Assembly: GCA_964530165.1 (NCBI GenBank)
Contig: CAZGYE010000175.1
Coordinates: 1 to 12,429, forward strand
Length of the DNA stretch: 12,429 nucleotides
Origin: CAZGYE01 sp964530165
GTDB taxonomy: Bacteria > Planctomycetota > Planctomycetia > Planctomycetales > Planctomycetaceae
Direction: 5' to 3'
A program made the position numbers and the translations under genes. Positions 1 to 7,510 of this stretch are shown one piece after another. The notes under the pieces are model-generated. The model did no database searches and was not told the origin of the DNA. It was given only the letters and a program-made list of their open reading frames with translations. The first letter of the stretch is position 1; the number at the start of each line of letters is the position of its first letter.

Positions 1-1751
1 GGCGGCAGCAGATCGGCGAATGTGTCGATCAGGATCTGTTTTCCATTTCGTGATCGCTGCTTGAGACGGATCGGCATGCGGGCGGCGAGTTGGACCACGT
101 GGTGGTCGAGCAGCGGACTGCGACATTCCAGGCTATAGGTCATGCTGGCGACGTCGACTTTCGTGAGGATGTCGCACGGCAGGTAGGTCAGCAAGTCGGC
201 ACAGGTGGTTCGGGTGACGAAATCTCGCGACGGGCATTCGGCATAGGCGCCGAGCAGGAAGTCGGCCGCGTCGGCGCCGTCCAGTTGGCTGCGAAACCCG
301 TCGCTGTACAGCGCCCGCCGCCGCTCTTCGTCGAAGATGCCGATCCACTTCAGGTAGCGCCGTTCCGGCGATTCCCTCAGCGCGTCGAAAAACCGCTTCA
401 CCCGCCGGCGGAACGATTTCTGCCTGACCGAGGCCGGCATTCGCTGCCAGAACCTCGCCGTCAGCACGGCCCGCAGCGGGCGCGGCAACCGATCCAACGC
501 CGCCCCCAGCCGCACGGCCCGGTATCTGTCGTACCCGGCGAACAGCTCGTCGCCGCCGTCGCCCGAGAGAGCAACCGTCACGTGCCGGCGAGTCATTTCA
601 GAAAGATACATGGTGGGAATGGCGGAACTGTCGGCAAAGGGTTCGTCGTACTGCCAGATCAATTTCGGCAGGATCTCCAATGCGGCCGGCTCCACCAACG
701 CTTCGTGATGCTCGGTTCCCAAACGCGCGGCCGCCTCCCGTGCATACGATCGTTCGTCGAATTGTTTCACGGGAAACCCGATCGAGAACGTATGCACCGG
801 GCGCTCGGAGAGCTGCTGCATCAACCCCGTGATGATTGTGGAATCGATCCCGCCGGACAAGAACGCCCCCAAAGGAACGTCGCTGCGCATGCGGAGACGG
901 ACAGCTTCGGTCAGTGTTCGGCGCAGCTCGGTCTGCCAACGCGCGGGCGACCAATTCTCACACGCGCGGGTCGTTTCGTCTTGGGGTCCGTCTGCGCTCG
1001 GATCGAACGAATACGGCGGCGCCCAGTACCGCTGCACCCGGAGCCGGCCGTTCTCGTAAATCGCACGATGGGCGGGAGGCAACTTGTTGTAGCCGTCCAG
1101 TATGCAGTGCGGGTGAGGCACGTACTGGTAGGTCAGAAACAGATCGACGGCCCTGGGGCTGAGCACCCGTGGTGCACCGGGAACTTGCAGCAGCGCCTTC
1201 AACTCGCTGGCGAACAGAAGCCGGCCGTTTTCGAGACGATAGAACAACGGCTTCTGCCCCAACCGATCCCGCGCGAGGAACAGCCGTCGCGGCCGCGCGT
1301 CCCAAACGGCCAGCGCGAACATGCCGCGTAGATGCGCCACACACTCCGGACCGTATTCTTCGTAGAGATGCACGATGGTTTCCGTGTCGCTGGCCGTGCG
1401 AAACCGGTGCCCTTGTGCTTCCAATGACGGCCGTAGCTCGCGGTAGTTGTAGATCTCGCCGTTGAAGGCAATCCAGACGGTCTCGTCTTCGTTGGCCAAC
1501 GGTTGACGTCCACCTCCGAGATCGATGATCGACAACCGCCGATGTCCCAACGCGGCCTCAGCCGACGCCGTCGAGCCTTGTGGATCCCCCTTCTCACCGG
1601 CCGCTGTGGAAACGTGGCGGCGGCGCAGGGAATGATAGACGCCCCAGTCGTCGGGGCCGCGATGTTCCAGCACCGCGATCATCCGCCGTAGTTCGGCTTC
1701 GGACAGCGGTTCTGAGTCGGACGTCCAAGCGCCCCCGGCAATTCCACACAT
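1..1751 (-). CDS. asnB: Asparagine synthase (glutamine-hydrolysing), C-terminus cut by window edge
   Basis: This class II glutamine amidotransferase fused to an asparagine synthetase domain would convert aspartate, glutamine and ATP to asparagine in the cytoplasm. Reading leftwards from the ATG at 1751-1749, the protein begins MCGIAGG, so Cys2 is the expected N-terminal nucleophile after Met removal. RGPDDWG (31-37), LGHRRLSIIDLGGGRQPL (68-85), FNGEIYNYRELR (96-107) and a downstream SDTETIVHLYEEYG stretch are the glutaminase landmarks. The ATP pyrophosphate loop SGGIDS is at residues 299-304 (window 840-857). Near the window edge SPLLDHHVVQLAARMP matches the late synthetase domain. The frame is the same at both ends, so no net frameshift is present. 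583 codons are visible; family members of this type are usually about 600-650 residues, so roughly the last 50 are missing. A Ser/Ala/Gly-rich insert of about 17-20 residues (around 44-66) lies between RGPD and LGHRRL. Planctomycetes often carry several AsnB paralogues, so the true acceptor may not be free aspartate. Confidence 0.93.
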   Translation of the reverse strand, partial: MCGIAGGAWTSDSEPLSEAELRRMIAVLEHRGPDDWGVYHSLRRRHVSTAAGEKGDPQGSTASAEAALGHRRLSIIDLGGGRQPLANEDETVWIAFNGEIYNYRELRPSLEAQGHRFRTASDTETIVHLYEEYGPECVAHLRGMFALAVWDARPRRLFLARDRLGQKPLFYRLENGRLLFASELKALLQVPGAPRVLSPRAVDLFLTYQYVPHPHCILDGYNKLPPAHRAIYENGRLRVQRYWAPPYSFDPSADGPQDETTRACENWSPARWQTELRRTLTEAVRLRMRSDVPLGAFLSGGIDSTIITGLMQQLSERPVHTFSIGFPVKQFDERSYAREAAARLGTEHHEALVEPAALEILPKLIWQYDEPFADSSAIPTMYLSEMTRRHVTVALSGDGGDELFAGYDRYRAVRLGAALDRLPRPLRAVLTARFWQRMPASVRQKSFRRRVKRFFDALRESPERRYLKWIGIFDEERRRALYSDGFRSQLDGADAADFLLGAYAECPSRDFVTRTTCADLLTYLPCDILTKVDVASMTYSLECRSPLLDHHVVQLAARMPIRLKQRSRNGKQILIDTFADLLP

Positions 1752-1866
1752 GTTGAGACTCGCTCGTTCTGGGCGTTGCGTTCAAGGAAGAGTTGTAGCA
1801 TAACGAGTTGCGAGGTTCACCAGTGGTCGTTCAATTGGCTGTTGCAAGCAAAGCGATTCAGAGACC

Positions 1867-2043
1867 ATGGATGGTGTTTCGGTGAGCATTGCGGTCCAGG
1901 CGGCCTTGGAGACGTTGTCCAGCGATGAGGAAGGGAAGCAGCTGGAGAAGCCGGCGATCCGGCAGGACAACGGGAGTTGCTACGTTTCGCGCGAGTTCGG
2001 CGGGGTGCTTAACCCAACCCAGGTTTTGTGCCAAATCCGTTGA
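1867..2043 (+). pseudogene. Remnant of a DDE transposase integrase core (rve-like)
   Basis: A 58-codon open frame from ATG 1867 to TGA 2041-2043 contains IRQDNGSCYVSREFGGVL (residues 31-48). This is the usual neighbourhood of the second catalytic aspartate in rve-type transposases (IS3/IS481-like: a D-N-G-S/P-x-Y-x-S-x-x-F/L core), with D34 as the candidate catalytic residue. The preceding part (AVQAALETLSSDEEGKQLEKP) fits the helix and loop before that strand. Homology-like text stops abruptly after GGVL; the part with the conserved HxPx(Q/E)NGxxER segment and last catalytic Glu is absent, as is the N-terminal DNA-binding part. No flanking inverted repeats were seen. It is therefore best read as a decayed insertion sequence fragment of about 150 bp, not a functional gene. 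The IS family cannot be fixed from so little sequence. Confidence 0.6.
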
Positions 2044-2175
2044 AACAAATCAGTTGGACTGGATCGTCCACGAGGTAGTGGCCATACTTCACGACGGTTC
2101 AAAACCTTACGTTGATTGGAATCCATGAACGAAACTTGGCACTCCTGTCATTACTCATTCGTCATTGTCCCAGTA

Positions 2176-2194
2176 GGAGTCAGTCTGTGACTCC
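2176..2194 (+). promoter_or_regulatory. Perfect 7-bp hairpin in the leader of the deacylase gene
   Basis: GGAGTCA-GTCTG-TGACTCC forms a 7-bp perfect stem with a 5-nt loop, ending 26 bases before the ATG at 2221. A CAG/CTG pair can extend it across a 2-nt bulge. There is no following T-tract, so a terminator is unlikely. It could be a leader RNA structure or an operator-like palindrome. The function is unknown. Confidence 0.35.
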
Positions 2195-2220
2195 CTGGCG
2201 AACCTGAATTGGCTGTTTCG

Positions 2221-3795
2221 ATGTTCGACGTTGTCATCCAGAACGGGACCATCATCGACGGCGTCAAGTCGCCGCGGTATCGGGGCGATCTCGGCATTCA
2301 GGGGGACTCGATCGCCGCGATCGGCGATCTCAGGGAAGCCGGAGCGCGTGAACGAATCGACGCGGTTGGGAAGATCGTTGCCCCGGGGTTCGTCGACGTC
2401 CACACTCATGCGGACGGCTGGCTGCTCAAGACGCCACATCTGACCTCCAAGACGATGCAGGGCTTCACCACCGAGGTCCTGATGTCCGACGGAATCTCCT
2501 ACGCGCCGGTCAACGCACACACCGCGCGGGAATGGCTGTTCTACCTGCGGGCCTTGGACGGGCTGCGGATCGACGAGTATCAAGGATGGCAGAGTTTGGC
2601 GGAGTTCATGACAGCGATTGCGGGCCACAACGTCCAGAACGCGATTGCGCAAATCCCGTATGCGAACGTGCGGACGCTGGCCTGTGGATTCAGCCGGCAG
2701 GCGGTCGACGATTTCCAGATGCAGCAAATCAGAGCTGAAATCCGCAAGGGCATGCAGCAGGGGGCCGTCGGTCTCTCGACCGGGCTGGACTACATCGCGC
2801 AGTGTTTCTCGACGACTAACGAATTGGTCGACGCCTGCTCGGTCCTCGCAGAGTTCGACGGCCTGTATGCAACGCACGTCCGCTACAAGACCGGCCGGCT
2901 GCGGGCGCTCCGGGAAGCGGTTGAGATTGGCCGACGCGCCGGCGTGCGGGTCCACATTTCGCATCTGAAAGGCGAGTCGGCCCAGCAGGTCGAGGATGTG
3001 CTGACCTACATCGACACCGTTGCCCGAAACGAAGTTGATCTCTCGTTCGACCTCTATCCCTACCAGTCCGGTTCCACAATGCTCAGCTACCTGCTGCCCG
3101 CGGAGGTCTGGGAGGACGGACCGCTGGCGGCGCTGGCCAGGATGAGGGACCCCGCAATCCGTGCTCGATTCTGTGAGGGATTGCGGGCATATCGCCTCGA
3201 TCTCGACCAGCTACACATTGCCTGGGTAACGAGTAAAGAAAACACCCGGCATCAAGGGAAACTGGTCAGCAAGTACGTCGAACAGACCGGCCTGCCTGCA
3301 GAAGAAGCGCTCTACGATCTGCTCCTCGAAGAACGCTTGGCGGTGTTGGCGGTTTTTCACCAAGGAGACGATTCCCTGGTCCGACCGCTGCTACAGCATG
3401 ATCTGTACATGCTGGGCAGCGACGGCATTTTCTGCGACGACGGAGTGATTCACCCGCGTCAGTACGGTTCGGCGGCTCGGCTGTTGGGGCCGTGTGTCCG
3501 TGACCTGAAGTTGTTCTCGCTGGAAGAAGCCGTCCACAAGCTCAGTGGGCGTGCGGCCGAGCGCTTCGGTTTGCACAACCGAAGCGTCATTCGCGAAGGC
3601 AACTTCGCCGACGTCGTCGTCTTCGATGCCCAGACCGTTACCGACCGGGCCACCCTCGAGAATCCGCACCAGTACTGCGTCGGTATCGAAACGGTCCTGG
3701 TGAATGGAGTGCCGATCATCCGCAGCGGTGCACCAGTCGAGTCGATCGCCGATCCGTTGCCCGGGCGATACCTCCAGTTCCGTCGTGAGTCGTGA
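2221..3795 (+). CDS. N-acyl-D-amino-acid deacylase (D-aminoacylase) family amidohydrolase
   Basis: This metal-dependent amidohydrolase of 524 residues is expected to hydrolyse N-acyl-D-amino acids or related N-acyl compounds to a carboxylate and an amino acid. MFDVVIQNGTIIDG opens the composite beta-sandwich. The barrel starts with the HTH metal motif (H61, H63 in GFVDVHTHADGW). H219 (ATHVRYK) and H248 (VHISHLKG) are the next metal ligands, D401 in LGSDGIF is the expected catalytic aspartate, and HPRQYG (411-416) is typical of the D-aminoacylase group. The C-terminal REGNFADVVVFDAQTV returns to the sandwich. The cysteine that bridges metals in the characterised Alcaligenes D-aminoacylase (Cys96 from memory) falls at D90 here (TEVLMSDGISYAPV). 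Members are often about 480-530 residues. The start at ATG 2221 is preferred over an in-frame TTG at 2209 because the family begins M-x-D-hydrophobic-hydrophobic-I-x-N-G. The ribosome site is weak. The gene is separated by 432 bp from the GH3-like gene on the same strand. The substrate is not certain. Confidence 0.85.
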   Translation: MFDVVIQNGTIIDGVKSPRYRGDLGIQGDSIAAIGDLREAGARERIDAVGKIVAPGFVDVHTHADGWLLKTPHLTSKTMQGFTTEVLMSDGISYAPVNAHTAREWLFYLRALDGLRIDEYQGWQSLAEFMTAIAGHNVQNAIAQIPYANVRTLACGFSRQAVDDFQMQQIRAEIRKGMQQGAVGLSTGLDYIAQCFSTTNELVDACSVLAEFDGLYATHVRYKTGRLRALREAVEIGRRAGVRVHISHLKGESAQQVEDVLTYIDTVARNEVDLSFDLYPYQSGSTMLSYLLPAEVWEDGPLAALARMRDPAIRARFCEGLRAYRLDLDQLHIAWVTSKENTRHQGKLVSKYVEQTGLPAEEALYDLLLEERLAVLAVFHQGDDSLVRPLLQHDLYMLGSDGIFCDDGVIHPRQYGSAARLLGPCVRDLKLFSLEEAVHKLSGRAAERFGLHNRSVIREGNFADVVVFDAQTVTDRATLENPHQYCVGIETVLVNGVPIIRSGAPVESIADPLPGRYLQFRRES

Positions 3796-3973
3796 AGGAA
3801 CTTGATTTGCTATTTTGCCTGATCGTTACAACCGGTCCTGTCTGCATATCCGTTACTTCCCGGCCGAATCGAAGGCCAATCCGGCATCCGGTGCTCCAGT
3901 GTGCCCGGCCAGTTGGTCGATCCTGAGTCAACGGCACAGCGCACATGCCGCGCAAACTCCGGACATCGGGAAT

Positions 3974-4156
3974 CCGGATTATTCCTAGGGTGTCCTTGTG
4001 GTCCCCAAACCGACAACTTGTTGTCGCAAATTTCTCAAACCGACAACTTGTTGTCGCAAATTCCCCAAACCGACAACTTGTTGTCGCAAATTCCCTAGTT
4101 GCACGGGACACCCAACGACGACAAGTCGTCGGTTTGGGTTTCCATGAATAATCCGG
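3974..4156. repeat. Palindrome-rich intergenic element with 11-bp terminal inverted repeats
   Basis: The element is bounded by CCGGATTATTC (3974-3984) and its exact reverse complement GAATAATCCGG (4146-4156). Inside these is a second inverted pair, GGGTGTCC (3988-3995) and GGACACCC (4106-4113). The interior carries three direct 30-bp units with the palindrome CGACAACTTGTTGTCG, and a fourth copy in inverted orientation at 4116-4138. The fourth palindrome reads CGACGACAAGTCGTCG, in which both arms have changed together so the 7-bp stem is kept. I saw no clear target-site duplication. It resembles a small non-autonomous mobile or REP-type structured repeat. It may also form RNA structure in a transcript running from the deacylase gene into the GH3 gene. 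No coding capacity is credible. Confidence 0.75.
4006..4095 (+). repeat. Three tandem 30-bp repeat units
   Basis: Three units at 4006-4035, 4036-4065 and 4066-4095 share the pattern CAAACCGACAACTTGTTGTCG followed within each unit by CAAATTYCY. They differ only at a couple of the last positions. Each unit has a 16-bp palindrome (4011-4026, 4041-4056, 4071-4086) made of 7-bp arms around TT. The units are contiguous with an exact 30-bp period and no unique spacers. Confidence 0.9.
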
Positions 4157-4227
4157 CGGAGACCGAATCACTTGGCGAAGTCCCTAACCCCTAACCCCCT
4201 ATTCATTCAACAGGCAAAGTGAGCCGC

Positions 4228-5976
4228 ATGAATCGGTTTGTCGAGTTTCCGAAAAAGGTTGTGGCCGGTTTCATGGTCCACCAGCGCGTGCGGCGGCTGC
4301 ACCGTTTTGAACGGCAACTGCACGACGCCCGTCAAATACAGCGGGAATTGCTTTTCCGCAGGGTCCGGCACTGCCGCGACAGCCAGTTCGGCCGGGATCA
4401 TCGGTTCGGTGACATCAGGACGCTCGCCGATTTCCGCAAGAACGTTCCGATCGCCCGTTACGACTATTTCTACCCGTACATCAAGCAAGTGACCGAGGGA
4501 AACGTGGCGGCCATGTTCCCCGCCGGTGAAAAATTGCTGATGTTCGCGCTCAGCAGTGGAACCACCGGTGACCCCAAACTGATTCCCATCACGAAGAGCT
4601 GGCTGAAGAAATTCCGGGAAGGCTGGCAGTTATGGGGAATTAAGGCCTTCACGGACCATCCGTCGCTGGTGCTCTCGAAGATGCTCAACATCGTGGGCAG
4701 TTGGGACATCCGGCGCACGTCGACGGATATCCCCTGCGGCATGGCCAGCGGTCTGAGCGCCCGGTGCCAAAACCTGTTCATTAGAAAGTACTTTGCCGTT
4801 CCCCCGTGTGTGTTCGAGATCGAAGAGGTTCTGGCAAAATACTACACCATGTTGCGACTGTCGGTGGTCGAGCCGGTGCGATTTCTTTCGACGGCAACCC
4901 CCACCACTGTGATTCGTTTTGCCAGACTGGGGAACGAATATCGCGAGACGCTCATCCGCGACATTGCCGATGGAACCTTGAGCCATCAATTCGACATCTC
5001 GCCGGAAACCCGCACTCGCATTCGCCGTCGAATTTGCACTCCCAATCCCCGGCGCGCCCGCGAGCTGGAGGGCGTCGTCAACCGGACCGGCTCACTCTAT
5101 CCCAAAGACTATTGGGACCTGTCGCTACTCGGGTGCTGGCTCGGCGGAACGGTCGGGGGACCGGCCCATCAGATTCCCGAATACTACGGCGACGTCCCCT
5201 GCCGGGACATCGGTTTGCTGTCGAGTGAAGGCCGCTTCACCATTCCGATGCAGGACCGTCGAACGGAAGGGGTCCTGGCCATCACCAGCCACTATTACGA
5301 ATTCGTTCCCGAGGAAGAAATCGATTCCTCTCAGCCGACCGTTCTGGAATGTCACGAACTCGAAATCGGCCGAAACTATTTCATTCTGTTGACGACTTCC
5401 AGCGGTCTGTACCGGTACAACATCTACGACGTGGTCCGCTGCAAGGGTTATATCGGCGAGACGCCGTTACTGGAGTTCCTGCACAAAGGGGAACGCTTCG
5501 CCGACATGGAAGGCGAAAAGATTACCGAGTATCAGTTGGTCCAGGCCGTCACCGACGCGTCCGACCGCTTGGGACTGACGATCAACGGTTTTACGGCCGT
5601 TCCCGTCCGGCCAGAGGACGATCCGCCGTTTTATGCGATGATGGTCGAAGCACGGGACATCCCCGATCGTACGACGGCAGTCCCGTTTCTAGAGTGCGTG
5701 GACCGCTGGCTTTCCGAGCACAATTTTGGCTACCTGGCCAAGCGCGGCGACCGGTATCTCGGACCGCCCGTGCTGGTCCGTATTCCCACCGGGAGCTGGG
5801 CTGCCTACGGCGCAGCGGAGGTCAAACGTCGCGGTGTCAGCGACGATCACTACAAGCACCCCTGCTTGGTGTTGGATGAGTCGTTCCTGGCGCGGTTCCC
5901 CGTCCTCGAGACGATTGGCACGGCATCGGCCGTGGATTACCAGTTTCCCACTCACCACCCCCGGGCTTCCGCTTGA
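4228..5976 (+). CDS. GH3-like acyl-acid amido synthetase (ANL superfamily)
   Basis: GH3 enzymes activate a carboxylic acid with ATP as an acyl-adenylate and transfer it to the amino group of an amino acid, giving an N-acyl amino acid. Plant members conjugate auxin, jasmonate and benzoates; bacterial substrates are mostly unknown. The protein is 582 residues, close to the usual 550-610. With numbering from ATG 4228, the ATP loop SSGTTGDPK is at 109-117, the second nucleotide motif GLLSSEGRFTIPM at about 329-341, and the third GLYRYNIYDVVRCKG at about 393-407. FADMEGEKITE (about 425-435) is the hinge before the C-terminal domain, which carries DHYKHPCLV, comparable to the HYK-x-P region of plant GH3s. 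It has no signal peptide and should be cytoplasmic. A GTG at 4219 is an in-frame alternative start adding three residues. Its stop overlaps the start of the M20 gene by 4 bases, so the two are expected to be co-expressed. The substrate cannot be told from the sequence. Confidence 0.88.
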   Translation: MNRFVEFPKKVVAGFMVHQRVRRLHRFERQLHDARQIQRELLFRRVRHCRDSQFGRDHRFGDIRTLADFRKNVPIARYDYFYPYIKQVTEGNVAAMFPAGEKLLMFALSSGTTGDPKLIPITKSWLKKFREGWQLWGIKAFTDHPSLVLSKMLNIVGSWDIRRTSTDIPCGMASGLSARCQNLFIRKYFAVPPCVFEIEEVLAKYYTMLRLSVVEPVRFLSTATPTTVIRFARLGNEYRETLIRDIADGTLSHQFDISPETRTRIRRRICTPNPRRARELEGVVNRTGSLYPKDYWDLSLLGCWLGGTVGGPAHQIPEYYGDVPCRDIGLLSSEGRFTIPMQDRRTEGVLAITSHYYEFVPEEEIDSSQPTVLECHELEIGRNYFILLTTSSGLYRYNIYDVVRCKGYIGETPLLEFLHKGERFADMEGEKITEYQLVQAVTDASDRLGLTINGFTAVPVRPEDDPPFYAMMVEARDIPDRTTAVPFLECVDRWLSEHNFGYLAKRGDRYLGPPVLVRIPTGSWAAYGAAEVKRRGVSDDHYKHPCLVLDESFLARFPVLETIGTASAVDYQFPTHHPRASA

Positions 5977-7472
5977 ATCGGCTCGTCAGCAGGCTCCAGA
6001 AAGCCGTCAAGAGATTTCTGGCCGCCGCCGCGCTGGTTCTGGCGGTGATCGCCGTGATCGTGCTCGTCAGAACCGTGCGATTCGCGTCGCGGCAAATCAC
6101 CGTACCACCGATACCGAAGCAGACGTTCGACGAGAATCTGGCCGCCGAACGTTTGAGTAAGGCCGTTGGGTTTCGGACTATTTCGTATCATGATCCGACG
6201 CGGGTGGATGCCGAAGCATTCTTCGGGTTGCATGAGTATCTCGAGCAGACTTTTCCCAAGGTCCATGCGGCGCTCAGGAAGGAAACAGTCGGGGATTACA
6301 GTCTGCTGTTCACGTGGGAAGGCACTGATCCGGCGCGGAAGCCGATTCTGTTGATGTCCCACCTCGATGTTGTCCCGGTCGAACCGGGGACCGAACCGTC
6401 CTGGACCCACCCGGCTTTTGCAGGGCGCATTGCCGACGGCGCCATCTATGGGCGAGGCACTCTCGACGTCAAAAGCGGTGTGATGGGAATTCTGGAAGCG
6501 GTGGAGCTGCTTCTTACGCAGGGATTCAAACCTGCCGCAACCGTCTATCTGGCCTTCGGGCATGACGAAGAGGTGGGAGGCAAACGTGGCAACGCGCAGA
6601 TCGCCCGGATGCTGAAGGAGCGTGGTGTCAGGTTCGAGTACGTCCTGGACGAGGGCGGCGCCATCGCGCAAGGTTTGCTGGTGGGCGTCTCCGCACCGGT
6701 GGCCCTGGTGGGCGTGGCTGAGAAAGAATATCTCAGCGTTGAGCTTGTCGTCGAGCACCAAGGAGGCCATTCCGCCGCCCCACCGCCGCAAACCGCCGTG
6801 GGTGTTCTCTCAGCCGCCATCAGCCGGCTGGAGGCGAAACCGTTCCCGGCAAGACTCGACGGCCCCACCGGGCTGATGCTCGACTATCTTGGCCCGGAAA
6901 TGTCATTTACGATGCGAATCTTCGTGGCCAACCGGTGGTTGTTCGGCTGGGTCATCAAGCGGAAATTCTCAGCAACGGCCACCGGAAATGCCGCCATCCG
7001 GACGACCGCCGCCGCCACGATGATCCAGGCAGGCATTCGTGAAAACGTGATACCCCGCAACGCCAGCGCGGTCGTCAATTTCCGCATACTGCCCGGCGAG
7101 AGCGTCTCGACGGTGTTGCAGCAGGTGCGCAGGGTGATCAACGATCCGCGGGTCCGGATTCAACAACTCGACACGACCGGCGCTTGCGCCCCGTCGCCCG
7201 TCTCGGACGTCGGGTCACCGGCCTTCGCGACGCTCGAACGGACAATTCGCGAGGTGTTTCCCGACGTCCTCGTTGCTCCCTGTTTGGCAATCGGGACCAC
7301 CGACTCTCGGCACTACGCAGCACTAGCCGAAAATGTGTTCCGCTTCATTCCAAGTCGAATCAAGAAGTCAGATGTTCAGAGGATTCACGGTACCAACGAA
7401 CGCATCTCCGTCGAAAATTACGCCGAGATCATTCAGTTTTTTGTCGCACTGATTCAAAACTCGGCCGCGTAA
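5973..7472 (+). CDS. Membrane-anchored M20 peptidase of the carboxypeptidase S / PM20D1 type
   Basis: This is a 499-residue di-zinc M20 metallohydrolase. Its close family relatives, yeast carboxypeptidase S and mammalian PM20D1, remove C-terminal residues or hydrolyse (and can synthesise) N-fatty-acyl amino acids. A basic N-terminus and a hydrophobic segment (about 15-33) predict an uncleaved signal anchor with the catalytic domain outside the cytoplasm. Metal and catalytic residues are all present: H130 and D132 (SHLDVVPVEPGT), D165 (YGRGTLDVKSG), E199/E200 (GHDEEVGG), D226 (LDEGG) and H447 (TTDSRHY). HGTNE (472-476) is also conserved, as is the dimerisation lid between (EHQGGHSAAPP). The start is TTG at 5973, inside the last codons of the GH3 gene (TTGA overlap). 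No internal Met occurs before residue 128, and the TTG is needed to include the anchor, so it is well supported. There is no clear ribosome site, consistent with translational coupling. The exact substrate is unknown. Confidence 0.9.
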   Translation: MNRLVSRLQKAVKRFLAAAALVLAVIAVIVLVRTVRFASRQITVPPIPKQTFDENLAAERLSKAVGFRTISYHDPTRVDAEAFFGLHEYLEQTFPKVHAALRKETVGDYSLLFTWEGTDPARKPILLMSHLDVVPVEPGTEPSWTHPAFAGRIADGAIYGRGTLDVKSGVMGILEAVELLLTQGFKPAATVYLAFGHDEEVGGKRGNAQIARMLKERGVRFEYVLDEGGAIAQGLLVGVSAPVALVGVAEKEYLSVELVVEHQGGHSAAPPPQTAVGVLSAAISRLEAKPFPARLDGPTGLMLDYLGPEMSFTMRIFVANRWLFGWVIKRKFSATATGNAAIRTTAAATMIQAGIRENVIPRNASAVVNFRILPGESVSTVLQQVRRVINDPRVRIQQLDTTGACAPSPVSDVGSPAFATLERTIREVFPDVLVAPCLAIGTTDSRHYAALAENVFRFIPSRIKKSDVQRIHGTNERISVENYAEIIQFFVALIQNSAA

Positions 7473-7510
7473 GGCCCGGCAGGCGGCGCTGCTCGGGAAG
7501 GGAATTTAGC

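Larger units (their letters stand above)
1752..2220. other. Divergent intergenic region between asnB and the deacylase gene
   Basis: This 469-bp spacer separates two genes transcribed away from each other, so promoters for both should lie here. I could not identify a convincing -35/-10 pair for either. It contains a degenerate transposase fragment (1867-2043) and a small hairpin (2176-2194), each listed separately. The stretch 2044-2175 holds nothing I recognise. A reading frame ending at 2128 has a plausible-looking composition but no start or ribosome site of its own. Confidence 0.6.
3796..4227. other. Intergenic region between the deacylase and GH3-like genes
   Basis: This 432-bp spacer has three parts. 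Positions 3796-3973 show no recognisable gene, promoter or terminator. Positions 3974-4156 hold the structured repeat element. The last part has a short C-rich repeat, CCCTAACCCCTAACCCCCTA (4182-4201), followed by the translation start of the GH3-like gene, where AAAGTGAG just upstream of ATG 4228 could serve as a weak ribosome site. The size of the gap makes an own promoter for the GH3 gene possible, but I could not identify one. Confidence 0.55.

Noticed and set aside
90..1331. 413-codon plus-strand open frame
   Set aside because: It is the antisense shadow of the asparagine synthase gene, whose minus-strand frame carries all the family motifs; the composition (Arg, Pro, Gln rich) is typical of a shadow.
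2030..2128. Possible short coding tail ending QLDWIVHEVVAILHDGSKPYVDWNP
   Set aside because: Composition is plausible but there is no start, no ribosome site and no recognised similarity; it is in a different frame from the transposase fragment.
2155..2964. 269-codon minus-strand frame opposite the deacylase gene
   Set aside because: It overlaps fully the well-supported amidohydrolase coding region and has no recognisable motif.
4006..4095. CRISPR array
   Set aside because: The 30-bp units are contiguous and nearly identical with no unique spacers, only three units exist, and no cas gene is near.
3901..4098. Small protein with repeated QTDNLLSQ units on the plus strand
   Set aside because: The repeat peptide simply results from the 30-bp tandem DNA repeat; there is no ribosome site and the palindromes explain the sequence better.
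4182..4201. Telomere or replicon end
   Set aside because: Only two to three units of a C-rich motif, internal to a gene-dense region; no sign of a replicon terminus.
5952..6791. 279-codon minus-strand frame opposite the M20 gene
   Set aside because: It is antisense to catalytic motifs of the M20 peptidase and shows no family features.
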